Origin: Solobacterium sp.
GTDB lineage: Bacteria > Bacillota_I > Bacilli_A > Erysipelotrichales > Erysipelotrichaceae
Direction of reading: 5' to 3'
DNA length: 64,000 bases
Assembly (NCBI GenBank): GCA_017510405.1
Contig: JAFWNG010000025.1
Span: 1-64,000 of the forward strand
In this document: piece by piece, positions 54,898 to 62,955 of the stretch
How the letters are laid out: the number at the start of each line of letters is the position of its first letter
How positions within the stretch are numbered: the first letter of the stretch is position 1
Notes under the pieces: generated by a model
What the model saw: the letters and a program-made list of their open reading frames with translations, nothing else
Told to the model about the DNA's origin: nothing
The model's database searches: none
Program-made: the position numbers and the translations under genes

Positions 54898-55311
54898 TCA
54901 GCCTTCCAGGGCATTATACTGTTCGTCACTCACCGGTTCCAGCCATTCGTGGCTGCCTTCCACGGTTCTGGACATCACGGAAAGATGGGAGAACCAGGAA
55001 TCTTTCGCCGCACCGTGCCAGTGCTTGACGCCGAGCGGTATTTCCACGACGGACCCGGGAACCATTTTCACCGGTTCCTTTCCCCATTCCTGATACCAGC
55101 CTTCGCCGCCGACACAGACAAGGATCTGCTGACAGCCGTTATGGATGTGCCAGTTATTGCGGCATCCCGGTTCAAATGTCACGTTGGCGATATCTGTCTG
55201 TGCGTCCGGCCCGGTCAGGGAAGCCAGGAATGTCCTGCCGGTAAAATACTGACTTACCGGATTCTTTCCGCCGATCGGGAAAGGGGATAATTCTTTCATT
55301 ACGTCTGTCAT
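54898..55311 (-). CDS. Cupin-domain protein
   Basis: A 137-residue single-domain cupin. Motif 1 is NWHIHNGCQQILVCVGGEGW (His, His, Gln for metal) and motif 2 PLGVKHWHGA. It resembles cupins next to carboxymuconolactone decarboxylase-like and aldo/keto reductase genes. The activity is unknown. A GGAAAAG-like site precedes the ATG. It follows the DUF3737 gene by 30 nt. Confidence 0.88.
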   Translation of the reverse strand: MTDVMKELSPFPIGGKNPVSQYFTGRTFLASLTGPDAQTDIANVTFEPGCRNNWHIHNGCQQILVCVGGEGWYQEWGKEPVKMVPGSVVEIPLGVKHWHGAAKDSWFSHLSVMSRTVEGSHEWLEPVSDEQYNALEG

Positions 55312-55341
55312 TGTCTTTTCCTTTCTTCTTTTTCTGTCTGA

Positions 55342-56175
55342 TTAACGGATCACGATGTTTCCTTTCGCATCCGGGTCATCCATAATAATCTCTTTGACGC
55401 CTGCTGTTGTAATCGTACCGCATTTCGGATTCTTGATGCTTTCAACGACATTGGTGATCTCTGCTTCGACTTCGGATTTTTCAAAGGCCAGATCGGCATC
55501 GATCATCTGACAGTTGATCATACGGAGCCCTTTGCAGTAGCACAGCGGCTGTGTACCGATGATCGTGCAGTTTTCAAATGTTACATTCTCACAGTACCAT
55601 GCCAGGTATTCGCCTTTGATCACACTGTTTCTTACAACTACATTTTTTGCATGCCAGAACGCATCTTTGGTATCAAAATTACAGTTGTTGAACTCGGAAT
55701 CTTCAATATACTGGAACGAATACTTTCCCTTCAGCGTCACATTGTCAAACTTGAGATGATCAGAACGCATCATGAAGTATTCCCCTTCAGCGTGACTGTC
55801 TTTCATCCGGATCGTACGAACCGACCAGCCGAATTCTGTAGAAACAATATCGCTGTCTTCGATCGTCACGTCAGCGCATTCCCGCAGCGCTTTGATCCCA
55901 TGCATTTTTGTTCCGCTGATTCGGATATCTTCGGAATACCAGAGCGCTGCCCGGCACAGTTCCGTCATTTCACTGTTTTCAATACGCAGATGCGCATCGT
56001 GCCAGAACGGATACCGGAGATTGAAATAACTGTCCTTTACTGTGATGTTTCTTCCCTCTTTCAGAGCGCTTTCCCCGTCTGCCGGACCGTCGAAACGGCA
56101 GTTGCTTACTTCTATATCATCGCTTCCGTATAAAGCACGTTCTTCATCAAACTGCATGTCCGAATACTTCTTCAT
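55342..56175 (-). CDS. DUF3737 parallel beta-helix protein
   Basis: A 277-residue DUF3737 protein, made of about a dozen repeats of 20-odd residues (xVxxSxx-type strands such as NITVKDSYF, NVVVRNSVI, NVTFENCTI), with conserved Phe-Trp and Trp-Tyr pairs. No signal peptide was seen, so it may be cytosolic. The function is unknown. The ATG at 56175 follows AGGAGG at 8 nt. It leads a unit with the cupin and diverges from the amidohydrolase. Confidence 0.88.
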   Translation of the reverse strand: MKKYSDMQFDEERALYGSDDIEVSNCRFDGPADGESALKEGRNITVKDSYFNLRYPFWHDAHLRIENSEMTELCRAALWYSEDIRISGTKMHGIKALRECADVTIEDSDIVSTEFGWSVRTIRMKDSHAEGEYFMMRSDHLKFDNVTLKGKYSFQYIEDSEFNNCNFDTKDAFWHAKNVVVRNSVIKGEYLAWYCENVTFENCTIIGTQPLCYCKGLRMINCQMIDADLAFEKSEVEAEITNVVESIKNPKCGTITTAGVKEIIMDDPDAKGNIVIR

Positions 56176-56329
56176 ATCCAATACCTCCTGTATGCTGCAC
56201 CTATATTCAAATACATTTTTCAGATATACACAAATGCTTATAATTCATATCATACTATGCGTAATATGAATAGCAGTTACCGGTAAGAACATGCCGCGTA
56301 TGATACCATGAAAGCAGGGAGTTAATTAT

Positions 56330-57610
56330 ATGAAATACGCAATCATAAATGGAATCATTCTGGATGGTACCGTCGAAATGGTGCCGGTAAAAGGAAAGAC
56401 GATCCTCATCGACGGAAAAACGATCACAGATATCATTGACAGATCCGTCACGCCTGCCGGTTATAAGACGATCGATCTGAACGGCCGGTACATCATGCCC
56501 GGTCTCATCAATATGCATGTTCATCTTGCGGGAAACGGCAAGCCCCAGAAAAAGCAGCGGGATAATACAAAGCTCGTGAACCTGATCTTCAGCAACCCTC
56601 TTTCTGCCAGAGCAGCGTACTTCCTTGTGCGGAACTACGCAAAGATCGCGTTAATGAGCGGGCAGACGACGATCCGCACGGTCGGAGGTCTGAAAGATCT
56701 TGACACCACTGTCCGGGATGAGATCAATGCCGGGAAATATACCGGACCGCGTATTCTTGCGGCCAATGAGGGCATCTCCGTACCGCACGGTCATATGGCC
56801 GGATCCGTAGCGATCACGGCCGGAAGTATCGAAGAAGCCCTGAAGCATATCGATCACCTGAAAGAAACCAAAGCGGACTTTGTCAAACTGATGATCACCG
56901 GCGGTGTCATGGATGCGAAGGAAAAAGGCGTTCCCGGTGAAATGAAGATGGACCCCGGGATGATCAAAGCCGCCTGTGATCACGCTCACGCCCTTGGCTT
57001 TATCGTCGCTGCCCATACCGAAAGCAGCGAAGGCGTAAAGGCAGCGCTGGCAAACGGCGTCGATTCCATTGAACACGGTGCCGCTCCGGACGACGAAATG
57101 ATCCGGCTGTTCAAACAACGTAATGCCTTTGTAACGACAACGATCTCCCCGGCTCTGCCGTACGCTCTGTTTGACCGCAGTGTATCCAATGCGACGGAAG
57201 TGGAACAGTATAATGGGAAAGTCGTCTTCGACGGGATCGTTGAATGCGCGAAAGCAGCGCTGGCGAACGGTATCCCGGTCGCGCTGGGAAACGATGTCGG
57301 CTGTCCGTGGATCACCCAGTATGACTTCTGGCGTGAACTGGTATACTTCCATCAATACACCGGCGTTTCCAACCGCTTTGCCCTGCATACCGCCACTGAA
57401 GTCAACGCGAAGCTTGCCGGGATCGGCGATATCACCGGCACGATCGAAAAAGGAAAGTGCGCGGACCTCATCGTGACCAGAGAAAATCCTCTGGATGACC
57501 TCAAAGCTCTGCGCAATGTACAGATGGTCATGGCCAGAGGAACGCTGATCGCGCATCCGAAAGTTCACCGGAAGAAAATCGTCGACCGGGAACTGGACCG
57601 GTTTATCTGA
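56330..57610 (+). CDS. Metal-dependent amidohydrolase
   Basis: A 426-residue amidohydrolase of the imidazolonepropionase/Xaa-Pro dipeptidase-like group. The metal motif is HVH (His63, His65), the bridging Lys is Lys186 (VKLMITGG), later His in HTES, and Asp in LGNDVGCP. It would hydrolyse an amide or dipeptide-like substrate in the cytosol. CAGGGAG lies 8 nt before the ATG. It diverges from the DUF3737 gene. The substrate is unknown. Confidence 0.9.
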   Translation: MKYAIINGIILDGTVEMVPVKGKTILIDGKTITDIIDRSVTPAGYKTIDLNGRYIMPGLINMHVHLAGNGKPQKKQRDNTKLVNLIFSNPLSARAAYFLVRNYAKIALMSGQTTIRTVGGLKDLDTTVRDEINAGKYTGPRILAANEGISVPHGHMAGSVAITAGSIEEALKHIDHLKETKADFVKLMITGGVMDAKEKGVPGEMKMDPGMIKAACDHAHALGFIVAAHTESSEGVKAALANGVDSIEHGAAPDDEMIRLFKQRNAFVTTTISPALPYALFDRSVSNATEVEQYNGKVVFDGIVECAKAALANGIPVALGNDVGCPWITQYDFWRELVYFHQYTGVSNRFALHTATEVNAKLAGIGDITGTIEKGKCADLIVTRENPLDDLKALRNVQMVMARGTLIAHPKVHRKKIVDRELDRFI

Positions 57611-57633
57611 ATCGGATATTCTCCCGAAAAAAA

Positions 57634-57660
57634 GGGGCGGCAGATCACATCTGCTTGCCC
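57634..57660 (-). terminator. Terminator after lipoprotein PLP enzyme
   Basis: An imperfect 11-bp stem with one bulged T and a 3-nt loop, with a T-run on the minus strand. It lies between two convergent genes. Confidence 0.75.
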
Positions 57661-57678
57661 TGATTTTGTAAGAATCGA

Positions 57679-59151
57679 TCAATATCCCGGAACTGCGTCC
57701 GCCGTCAGTTTGGTCGTTTCTCTTGATTCGTCAATCAGATTGCCGAGAACTTTGAGGAACTCATCCACTTCTTCCTCGGTATTGTAGATACCGAAGCTCA
57801 CGCGGATCATACCCGGCGTCTTCATATCAATGCAGTTCTCAAATGTTTTCGCCTCTTCATTGGAGATACCCATAAGCCTCCATACATACGGATGCGCACA
57901 GAACGCACCGCGTCTTGTGGCAATACCGCCGGACTGTGCCAGCTTGGCAGCCATAATGTAGGAGTTGATATCTTCAAAGTTGAAGGAAACGACACCGACA
58001 CGGTCATCGATATTTTCGCTGTCACCGTAAATAATCACGCCGTCCAGTTTCTTCAGTCCTTCGATCAGTTTCTTATTCAGTCTCTTTTCATGTTCTTCGA
58101 TGGCGTCAAATCCGACTTCTTTCAGGACTTCCATTGCCTTGACCATACCGACAACGCCGGCATAGTTCGGAGAACCTGCTTCATAAGATTCCGGAGAACT
58201 CTTGTAGTATACATCATCATCCGTAACGATCTTGACGATACCGCCGCCGTAGAAGGTCGGCATATGCTGATCCAGGATCTCCCATGGTCCAATGACCGCG
58301 CCGCCGCCGTACGGCGAATACATCTTGTGAGCGGAGAAGACGAAGAAGTCAATGTCTTCTTCCGGTGTTTCCCCCTTCATGGAGAACTTTCTGTGGGCAA
58401 CGATCTGTGCGCCGTCAACGATGATCTTCGCACCGTGCGCGTGTGCCATCTTTGCCACTCTGTGCACGTCGGTGATATAACCGGTCACGTTCGAAGCTGC
58501 TGTAACGCAGACATATTTGACTTTGCCTTCGTTTTCCGCAAGAAGTCTTTCGATATCATCGTAAATGATGCGTCCCTGGTCATCCACTTCGGCATAGATG
58601 ACATTGCAGCGTTCACGCCACGGCAGGTCGTCCGCATGGTGTTCCATACGTGTCGTCAGGATCAGATCATCCTTGCTTTCCACCAGAGCAGAAGCCAGTT
58701 TGTTCAGTCCGTCTGTCGTACTGTTGACATAAAAACATGTATAGGTACTCGGGTTCGCGCCGACAAATTCCATGACCGCATCCCTGCTCTCCACGTAAAC
58801 GTCTGTGGAATGGTTGGATTTTCCGGAGAAACCGCGGCCGATCGAACCATACATTTTCATTTCTTTCTCGATCGCATCCTGTGCCGGTTTCAGCGGCGGT
58901 GTCGTGGCAGCGTTGTCAAAGTTGATCAGAGGACGCTTTGTTCCGTCATCCAGTTCTACCGGTTCATCAACGCCGACAACATAATCACGGATGTTGTCGA
59001 TCGTATATTTGATCTCCGGCTCCGCCGACTCTTCCGGTGCGGTATCCTGTTTCGATGACGACGAAGCAGCGGATGTACAGCCGACCGTCAGTGAACAGCA
59101 CAGGAACAGTGCGGGCAGTCCGCGCAGAAAGTTTTTCGTTGCTTTGCTCAT
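57679..59151 (-). CDS. Aminotransferase class V/cysteine desulfurase-like lipoprotein
   Basis: A 490-residue PLP enzyme. Residues 1-25 form a lipoprotein signal with the lipobox LTVGC (Cys25). A Ser/Glu-rich linker of about 30 residues leads to a full fold type I domain. The PLP Lys is Lys276 (FSAHKMYSPYGGG). RRGAFCAHPY (Cys418) lies where SufS-type desulfurases have their catalytic Cys. The start follows GGGAGG. If exported, it would act outside the cell on cysteine or a related amino acid. The neighbours are unrelated. The call of the fold is firm, while the reaction is not. Confidence 0.88.
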   Translation of the reverse strand: MSKATKNFLRGLPALFLCCSLTVGCTSAASSSSKQDTAPEESAEPEIKYTIDNIRDYVVGVDEPVELDDGTKRPLINFDNAATTPPLKPAQDAIEKEMKMYGSIGRGFSGKSNHSTDVYVESRDAVMEFVGANPSTYTCFYVNSTTDGLNKLASALVESKDDLILTTRMEHHADDLPWRERCNVIYAEVDDQGRIIYDDIERLLAENEGKVKYVCVTAASNVTGYITDVHRVAKMAHAHGAKIIVDGAQIVAHRKFSMKGETPEEDIDFFVFSAHKMYSPYGGGAVIGPWEILDQHMPTFYGGGIVKIVTDDDVYYKSSPESYEAGSPNYAGVVGMVKAMEVLKEVGFDAIEEHEKRLNKKLIEGLKKLDGVIIYGDSENIDDRVGVVSFNFEDINSYIMAAKLAQSGGIATRRGAFCAHPYVWRLMGISNEEAKTFENCIDMKTPGMIRVSFGIYNTEEEVDEFLKVLGNLIDESRETTKLTADAVPGY

Positions 59152-59321
59152 ATCATTCCTCCCTTATTGACCTGTTTATCCAGAATATATGGTTTTCTTT
59201 ATCAAAAATATACAACAACATCGACCGAAAAAGTATGCTCGGAAACGAAGTTAAGATTCATTTTCATGCATGGATGTTTCCGCGGCGTATTTTTCAGCCT
59301 GGCTGATCAGTGTATCCCGAA

Positions 59322-59376
59322 AAAAAACACTGTCCTGTACGATTCTGTGTGATCTCGCAATAAGACAGTGTTTTTT
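59322..59376 (-). terminator. Terminator after membrane protein
   Basis: A 13-bp inverted repeat (arms 59322-59334 and 59364-59376) with a 29-nt loop; A/T-rich ends give T-runs on both strands. Confidence 0.8.
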
Positions 59377-59383
59377 CAAATAT

Positions 59384-60256
59384 TTATTTTTTCGTAAGCC
59401 TGTAAGTATCTCTTTCAATGGTCAGATCATATTCTGTCTTCGCTCCGGAAGGATCGACCATCGTCAGAACGGTTTTACCGGCCTTTCTGAAATCCGCATG
59501 CAACATATAATCCTCAACACCGGCAACGTAACGGATGTCTACATTTCCGTACTTACTGTCATCCAGATAGACCGAATAGGTATCATCAAACGGGTGTTCC
59601 TCATTATTTCCCATGATCTCGGTGCTGTATACCGGCGGATTGAGCAGAGTGATGATGACCGCAGCCGCCGCAGCTGCAGCACCAATCGCAGCACCAGCCT
59701 TCTGGATCTTTTTATCGTCAAATACCGCGATCGGATAAAGGATCATCATGCAGATACAGAACAGTGTGATCAGAATGTACCGCGGACTGGAGAAAAGGAA
59801 CATGGAGAAGTATCCTAACAGCGAACCGGCTGTAATTGCGATCATCGGCAGAAGGATCAGCAGTCCCCACCATTTGTTCTGCTTCATGTAATATCCGATA
59901 TATCCCATCGGCAGACACAGGATCGTCCACATAAACCAGTATTTGTAATAGCCGAACAGCTGCCATCCCAAAGTGCTGAACGGCACCTGGATCAGATACA
60001 CAAGCGGCTGACTGATCAGGAAGAATACGAAACATTTCAGAGCAGAGTCCAGATTGGACTTGCTGTTCATGATAATGAGAATACCGAAGAGGATCCATAC
60101 TTCAAACGTTACCGTAATGGCGTTGAAAGATGTGTAATGAAGTCCCGGTATGATTGCCATTGCCGCAGTGAACGCACCGGCAATTACGGCTGCTATGATC
60201 AGCTTCGGCCAGGTCAGATCGATCCCGCCGAATGCTTTTTTAATCAGATCTTTCAT
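59384..60256 (-). CDS. Multi-pass membrane protein with C-terminal domain
   Basis: A 290-residue protein with about seven hydrophobic segments in the first 215 residues, including an Ala-rich helix (AAIGAAAAAAAVIITLL). A soluble C-terminal domain of about 75 residues follows (YSVYLDDSKYGNVDIRYVAG ... TYRLTKK). No family was recognised. AAAGGA lies 12 nt before the ATG, an unusually long spacer. A terminator separates it from the PLP lipoprotein. Confidence 0.7.
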   Translation of the reverse strand: MKDLIKKAFGGIDLTWPKLIIAAVIAGAFTAAMAIIPGLHYTSFNAITVTFEVWILFGILIIMNSKSNLDSALKCFVFFLISQPLVYLIQVPFSTLGWQLFGYYKYWFMWTILCLPMGYIGYYMKQNKWWGLLILLPMIAITAGSLLGYFSMFLFSSPRYILITLFCICMMILYPIAVFDDKKIQKAGAAIGAAAAAAAVIITLLNPPVYSTEIMGNNEEHPFDDTYSVYLDDSKYGNVDIRYVAGVEDYMLHADFRKAGKTVLTMVDPSGAKTEYDLTIERDTYRLTKK

Positions 60257-60380
60257 CTAGTTAACCTATCCTTTCGCAACGTACAGCAGTAATCCATACG
60301 CTGTATCAGCAGATATTATAAGACGGCGGATGCATTCTTTCAATGTACGTACTCAGACATAAAACAGAATCATCATCCGG

Positions 60381-60441
60381 TATTGACCGGCGAGTCAATA
60401 TCCGCTATGCTGTGCCTGTATATAGTTGACTGACCAGTCAA
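60381..60441 (+). promoter_or_regulatory. TetR promoter with two operators
   Basis: Operator 1 is TATTGAC-N6-GTCAATA (60381-60400). Operator 2 is TTGACTG-AC-CAGTCAA (60426-60441). Between them TTGACC (60383-60388) and TATGCT (60406-60411) form a promoter with 17-bp spacing. Operator 1 covers the -35 box and operator 2 follows the start, so autorepression is likely. Confidence 0.65.
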
Positions 60442-60466
60442 TTTCATTGAAAGCATGGAGGAAACT

Positions 60467-61111
60467 ATGCCGCTGGAAACATTTGAAAAACTGCCTGCAG
60501 AAAGACAGGAAACGATCCTGGCAGCGGGCATCCGGGAATTCTCCCGGAAGTCCTACACAGACGCCAGTACCGACAGCATCACAAAAGAATGTAATATCTC
60601 AAAGGGAATCCTCTTTCATTACTTCGGTTCCAAGAAAGCCTTCTACCTGTACTGTCTGGAACGATCCATGGAACGGCTGACACAGCCGACAGAAGAAGTC
60701 GCCGGGAATGATTTCTATGAAATACTTTTTGACAGTATGACCCGGAAGATGAACTTGTGCCTGCAGTTCAGCGATGAAATGCATATGGTGAACATGGCAT
60801 CCCGGGAAGCGGCAGCTGATGTCGCACTGCAGAAATCCGAAGTACTGCAGAAATACATGTCTGCTGTACAGAACGAATCCGGAAAGATCCTGAACAGAGC
60901 ACTGGAAACACTGCCGATGAGGACAGAGGAAAACAGACAGCTTACAGCAGAAGGTCTGCATATGTATATCAATGCGGTGCTGAACCATTATCTGGCACGT
61001 TACCAGCAGACCCCGGATCTGTTCTTTGCGCACAGCGAAGAGATCAAACAGGAAATGAAAGAATATCTGGATCTGATGCTGTACGGCATCTGCGGAGAGA
61101 AAGCACAATGA
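60467..61111 (+). CDS. TetR/AcrR-family regulator
   Basis: A 214-residue TetR regulator. The helix-turn-helix is in residues about 10-55 (RQETILAAGIREFSRKSYTD, ASTDSITKECNISKGILFHYF). The ligand domain follows. The ATG at 60467 has GGAGGAA upstream; an in-frame ATG at 60455 lacks a site. It overlaps the PaaK-like gene by 4 nt and probably represses both genes from the two operators upstream. Confidence 0.9.
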   Translation: MPLETFEKLPAERQETILAAGIREFSRKSYTDASTDSITKECNISKGILFHYFGSKKAFYLYCLERSMERLTQPTEEVAGNDFYEILFDSMTRKMNLCLQFSDEMHMVNMASREAAADVALQKSEVLQKYMSAVQNESGKILNRALETLPMRTEENRQLTAEGLHMYINAVLNHYLARYQQTPDLFFAHSEEIKQEMKEYLDLMLYGICGEKAQ

Positions 61112-62481
61112 AAAGAACCGGTATCCTGAAGGCAATGAAACTGTGCCGGGACTATGAAAAGCTGAGCGACGCGGAAAGAACGAAGCTGCGGCAGAAACGA
61201 CTGCGGGAGATCGTGGAATATGCCCGGCAGAACAGTCCCTATTATCAAAAACTGTATGCGGATGTCCCGGCAGATTTCTCGTTGCGTGATCTTCCGCCGA
61301 CCGACAAGAAAACACTGATGGCGAACTGGAATGACTGGGTCACAGACAAAGAACTTACGTTGGAACAGGTTGAACGGTTCATGGAGAACAAAGACAACAT
61401 CGGCCGGAAACTGAACAATAAATATCTTGTGTTTACCACATCCGGATCTACCGGCAATCCCCTTGTTGAAGTATGTGATCCGACCGCGAACAGTATCATG
61501 GGCGCCATCAGCGCAGTCCGCAGTTTTGCGAGAAAAGAAGACCTGGCCGCCTTCATGAAAAGAGGCGGTAAGAGCATCGGCGTCTTCGCGGACGAAGGAT
61601 TCTATCTCGGCAACAGCAGTATCCGCTCCCGGCTGCTGTCCATGCCGTGGAAAAAGAAACAGATGGCTGTTTCCAGCGCTTTATACCCGATTCCGAAAAT
61701 CGTTCAGCAGCTTAATGACTTCCAGCCGGCCATGGTAGGCGGCTATCCATCCAATCTGGAGCTTCTCATCGATGAAGCAGAACAGGGACGGCTGCGAATC
61801 TCGCCTGTGCTGATCATGACCGGCGGTGAATACTTGTCCGACCGTCTGCGCAAACGGCTCGCTGAAACTTTTCACTGTTATGTACAGACCTCCTATTCCT
61901 GCACGGAAGGCGGCACGGTCGCCTGTGAGTGCACACAGCGTCATTTCCATATCAATGAGGACTGGCTGATCGTGGAACCGGTGGACAGTGAAGGAAATCC
62001 TGTGCCGGACGGCGTGCAGTCCGATCATATCCTTCTGACAAATCTATACAACTATACGCAGCCATTCATCCGCTACGAAGTAACAGACCGGGTGATCATG
62101 CATCATGAACCATGTGTGTGCGGGAATCCTTCCCCATGGATCGAACTGGAAGGCAGGACGGATGATGTAACATCCTTTACCGAAGGCGGCAGAGAAATTA
62201 AAATAGCACCGCTGTCCATCTATGCGGTGCTGAAGGAAGTGCATGGTCTGCGCCGTTTCCAGGTACTCGTATATGACGGCAATGTGATCGAACTGCGCAT
62301 TGAACCGACGGACGGCATGAACCGGCAGGATGCTTTTGAACAGGCATCGGAAAAACTCCGGGATTATCTGGCTTCACAGGATGTCATCCATGTGACGATC
62401 CGGTTGTCAGAAGAACTGCCATGCCAGCAGGTCGGCAGCGGCAAGTTCAAACATATCATCCGCATGCAGGACATCTCCTGA
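61108..62481 (+). CDS. PaaK-like adenylate-forming enzyme
   Basis: A 457-residue phenylacetate-CoA ligase/CapK-type enzyme. It has the phosphate loop TTSGSTGNP, YSCTEGG in the substrate/adenylate region, the QPFIRYEVTDRV segment and the hinge DDVTSF. It should activate an aryl or acyl acid as the adenylate and probably form a thioester. The ATG overlaps the TetR stop (ATGA). No thioesterase or other pathway gene is adjacent. A terminator follows at 62513. Confidence 0.87.
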   Translation: MKRTGILKAMKLCRDYEKLSDAERTKLRQKRLREIVEYARQNSPYYQKLYADVPADFSLRDLPPTDKKTLMANWNDWVTDKELTLEQVERFMENKDNIGRKLNNKYLVFTTSGSTGNPLVEVCDPTANSIMGAISAVRSFARKEDLAAFMKRGGKSIGVFADEGFYLGNSSIRSRLLSMPWKKKQMAVSSALYPIPKIVQQLNDFQPAMVGGYPSNLELLIDEAEQGRLRISPVLIMTGGEYLSDRLRKRLAETFHCYVQTSYSCTEGGTVACECTQRHFHINEDWLIVEPVDSEGNPVPDGVQSDHILLTNLYNYTQPFIRYEVTDRVIMHHEPCVCGNPSPWIELEGRTDDVTSFTEGGREIKIAPLSIYAVLKEVHGLRRFQVLVYDGNVIELRIEPTDGMNRQDAFEQASEKLRDYLASQDVIHVTIRLSEELPCQQVGSGKFKHIIRMQDIS

Positions 62482-62512
62482 TCCATTTTCGAAACACTGC
62501 CGGCAGAGAACA

Positions 62513-62537
62513 GCCCGGAACATTTCCCGGGTCTTTT
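62513..62537 (+). terminator. Terminator after PaaK-like gene
   Basis: A 5-bp CCCGG/CCGGG stem with a G-U extension, an 8-nt loop and TTTT. Weak but well placed. Confidence 0.55.
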
Positions 62538-62681
62538 CGATTTTCTGCGGCATGATCAAAAGAACTCCAATTGCTGTATTATTCTCTTCCGGTCATTGTT
62601 CTGAAGAAATATGAACCGGCTAATTGTTAGTAGTGACGAAAACACGTATTCTGATACTATTGAATTAAATGAGGCATAGAA

Positions 62682-62880
62682 ATGAATAAGAATAATATGC
62701 AGATGATCACAAAACTGATGTTCCGCCTTCTGCCGGTACAGGTGCTTCTGGCAGCGGTCGGTTCTGTAAACGGTATCGTTTCCGGTTACTTTGCGGCGAA
62801 TTACGTCGGAATCGATGCCATGAGTGCGGTCAGTCTGTACGGACCGCTGTCGATGTTTCTGGGTGCTCTGGGAACTGAAA
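62682..62880 (+). pseudogene. Truncated MATE transporter (5' fragment)
   Basis: About 67 residues of a MATE N-terminus are intact (MFRLLPVQVLLAAVGSVNG, YFAANYVGIDAMSAVSLYGP, FLGALGTE). The homology stops abruptly at about 62880, where a strong terminator begins. The open frame continues only through the hairpin to 62978. A full MATE would be about 450 residues, so about 85% is missing. The start has GAGG upstream and a promoter-like region. It looks like an internal deletion that joined the 5' end to the gene's own terminator, or to another one. Confidence 0.75.
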
Positions 62881-62882
62881 TG

Positions 62883-62919
62883 CTCCCCAAAAGTTTTGTT
62901 CAACTTTTGGGGAGTTTTT
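62883..62919 (+). terminator. Terminator at the MATE breakpoint
   Basis: A perfect 13-bp stem (CTCCCCAAAAGTT / AACTTTTGGGGAG) with a 6-nt loop and TTTTT on the plus strand. Confidence 0.93.
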
Positions 62920-62955
62920 CATTTTTTAACATCCATGTTTTTTGCTGTATTCATT

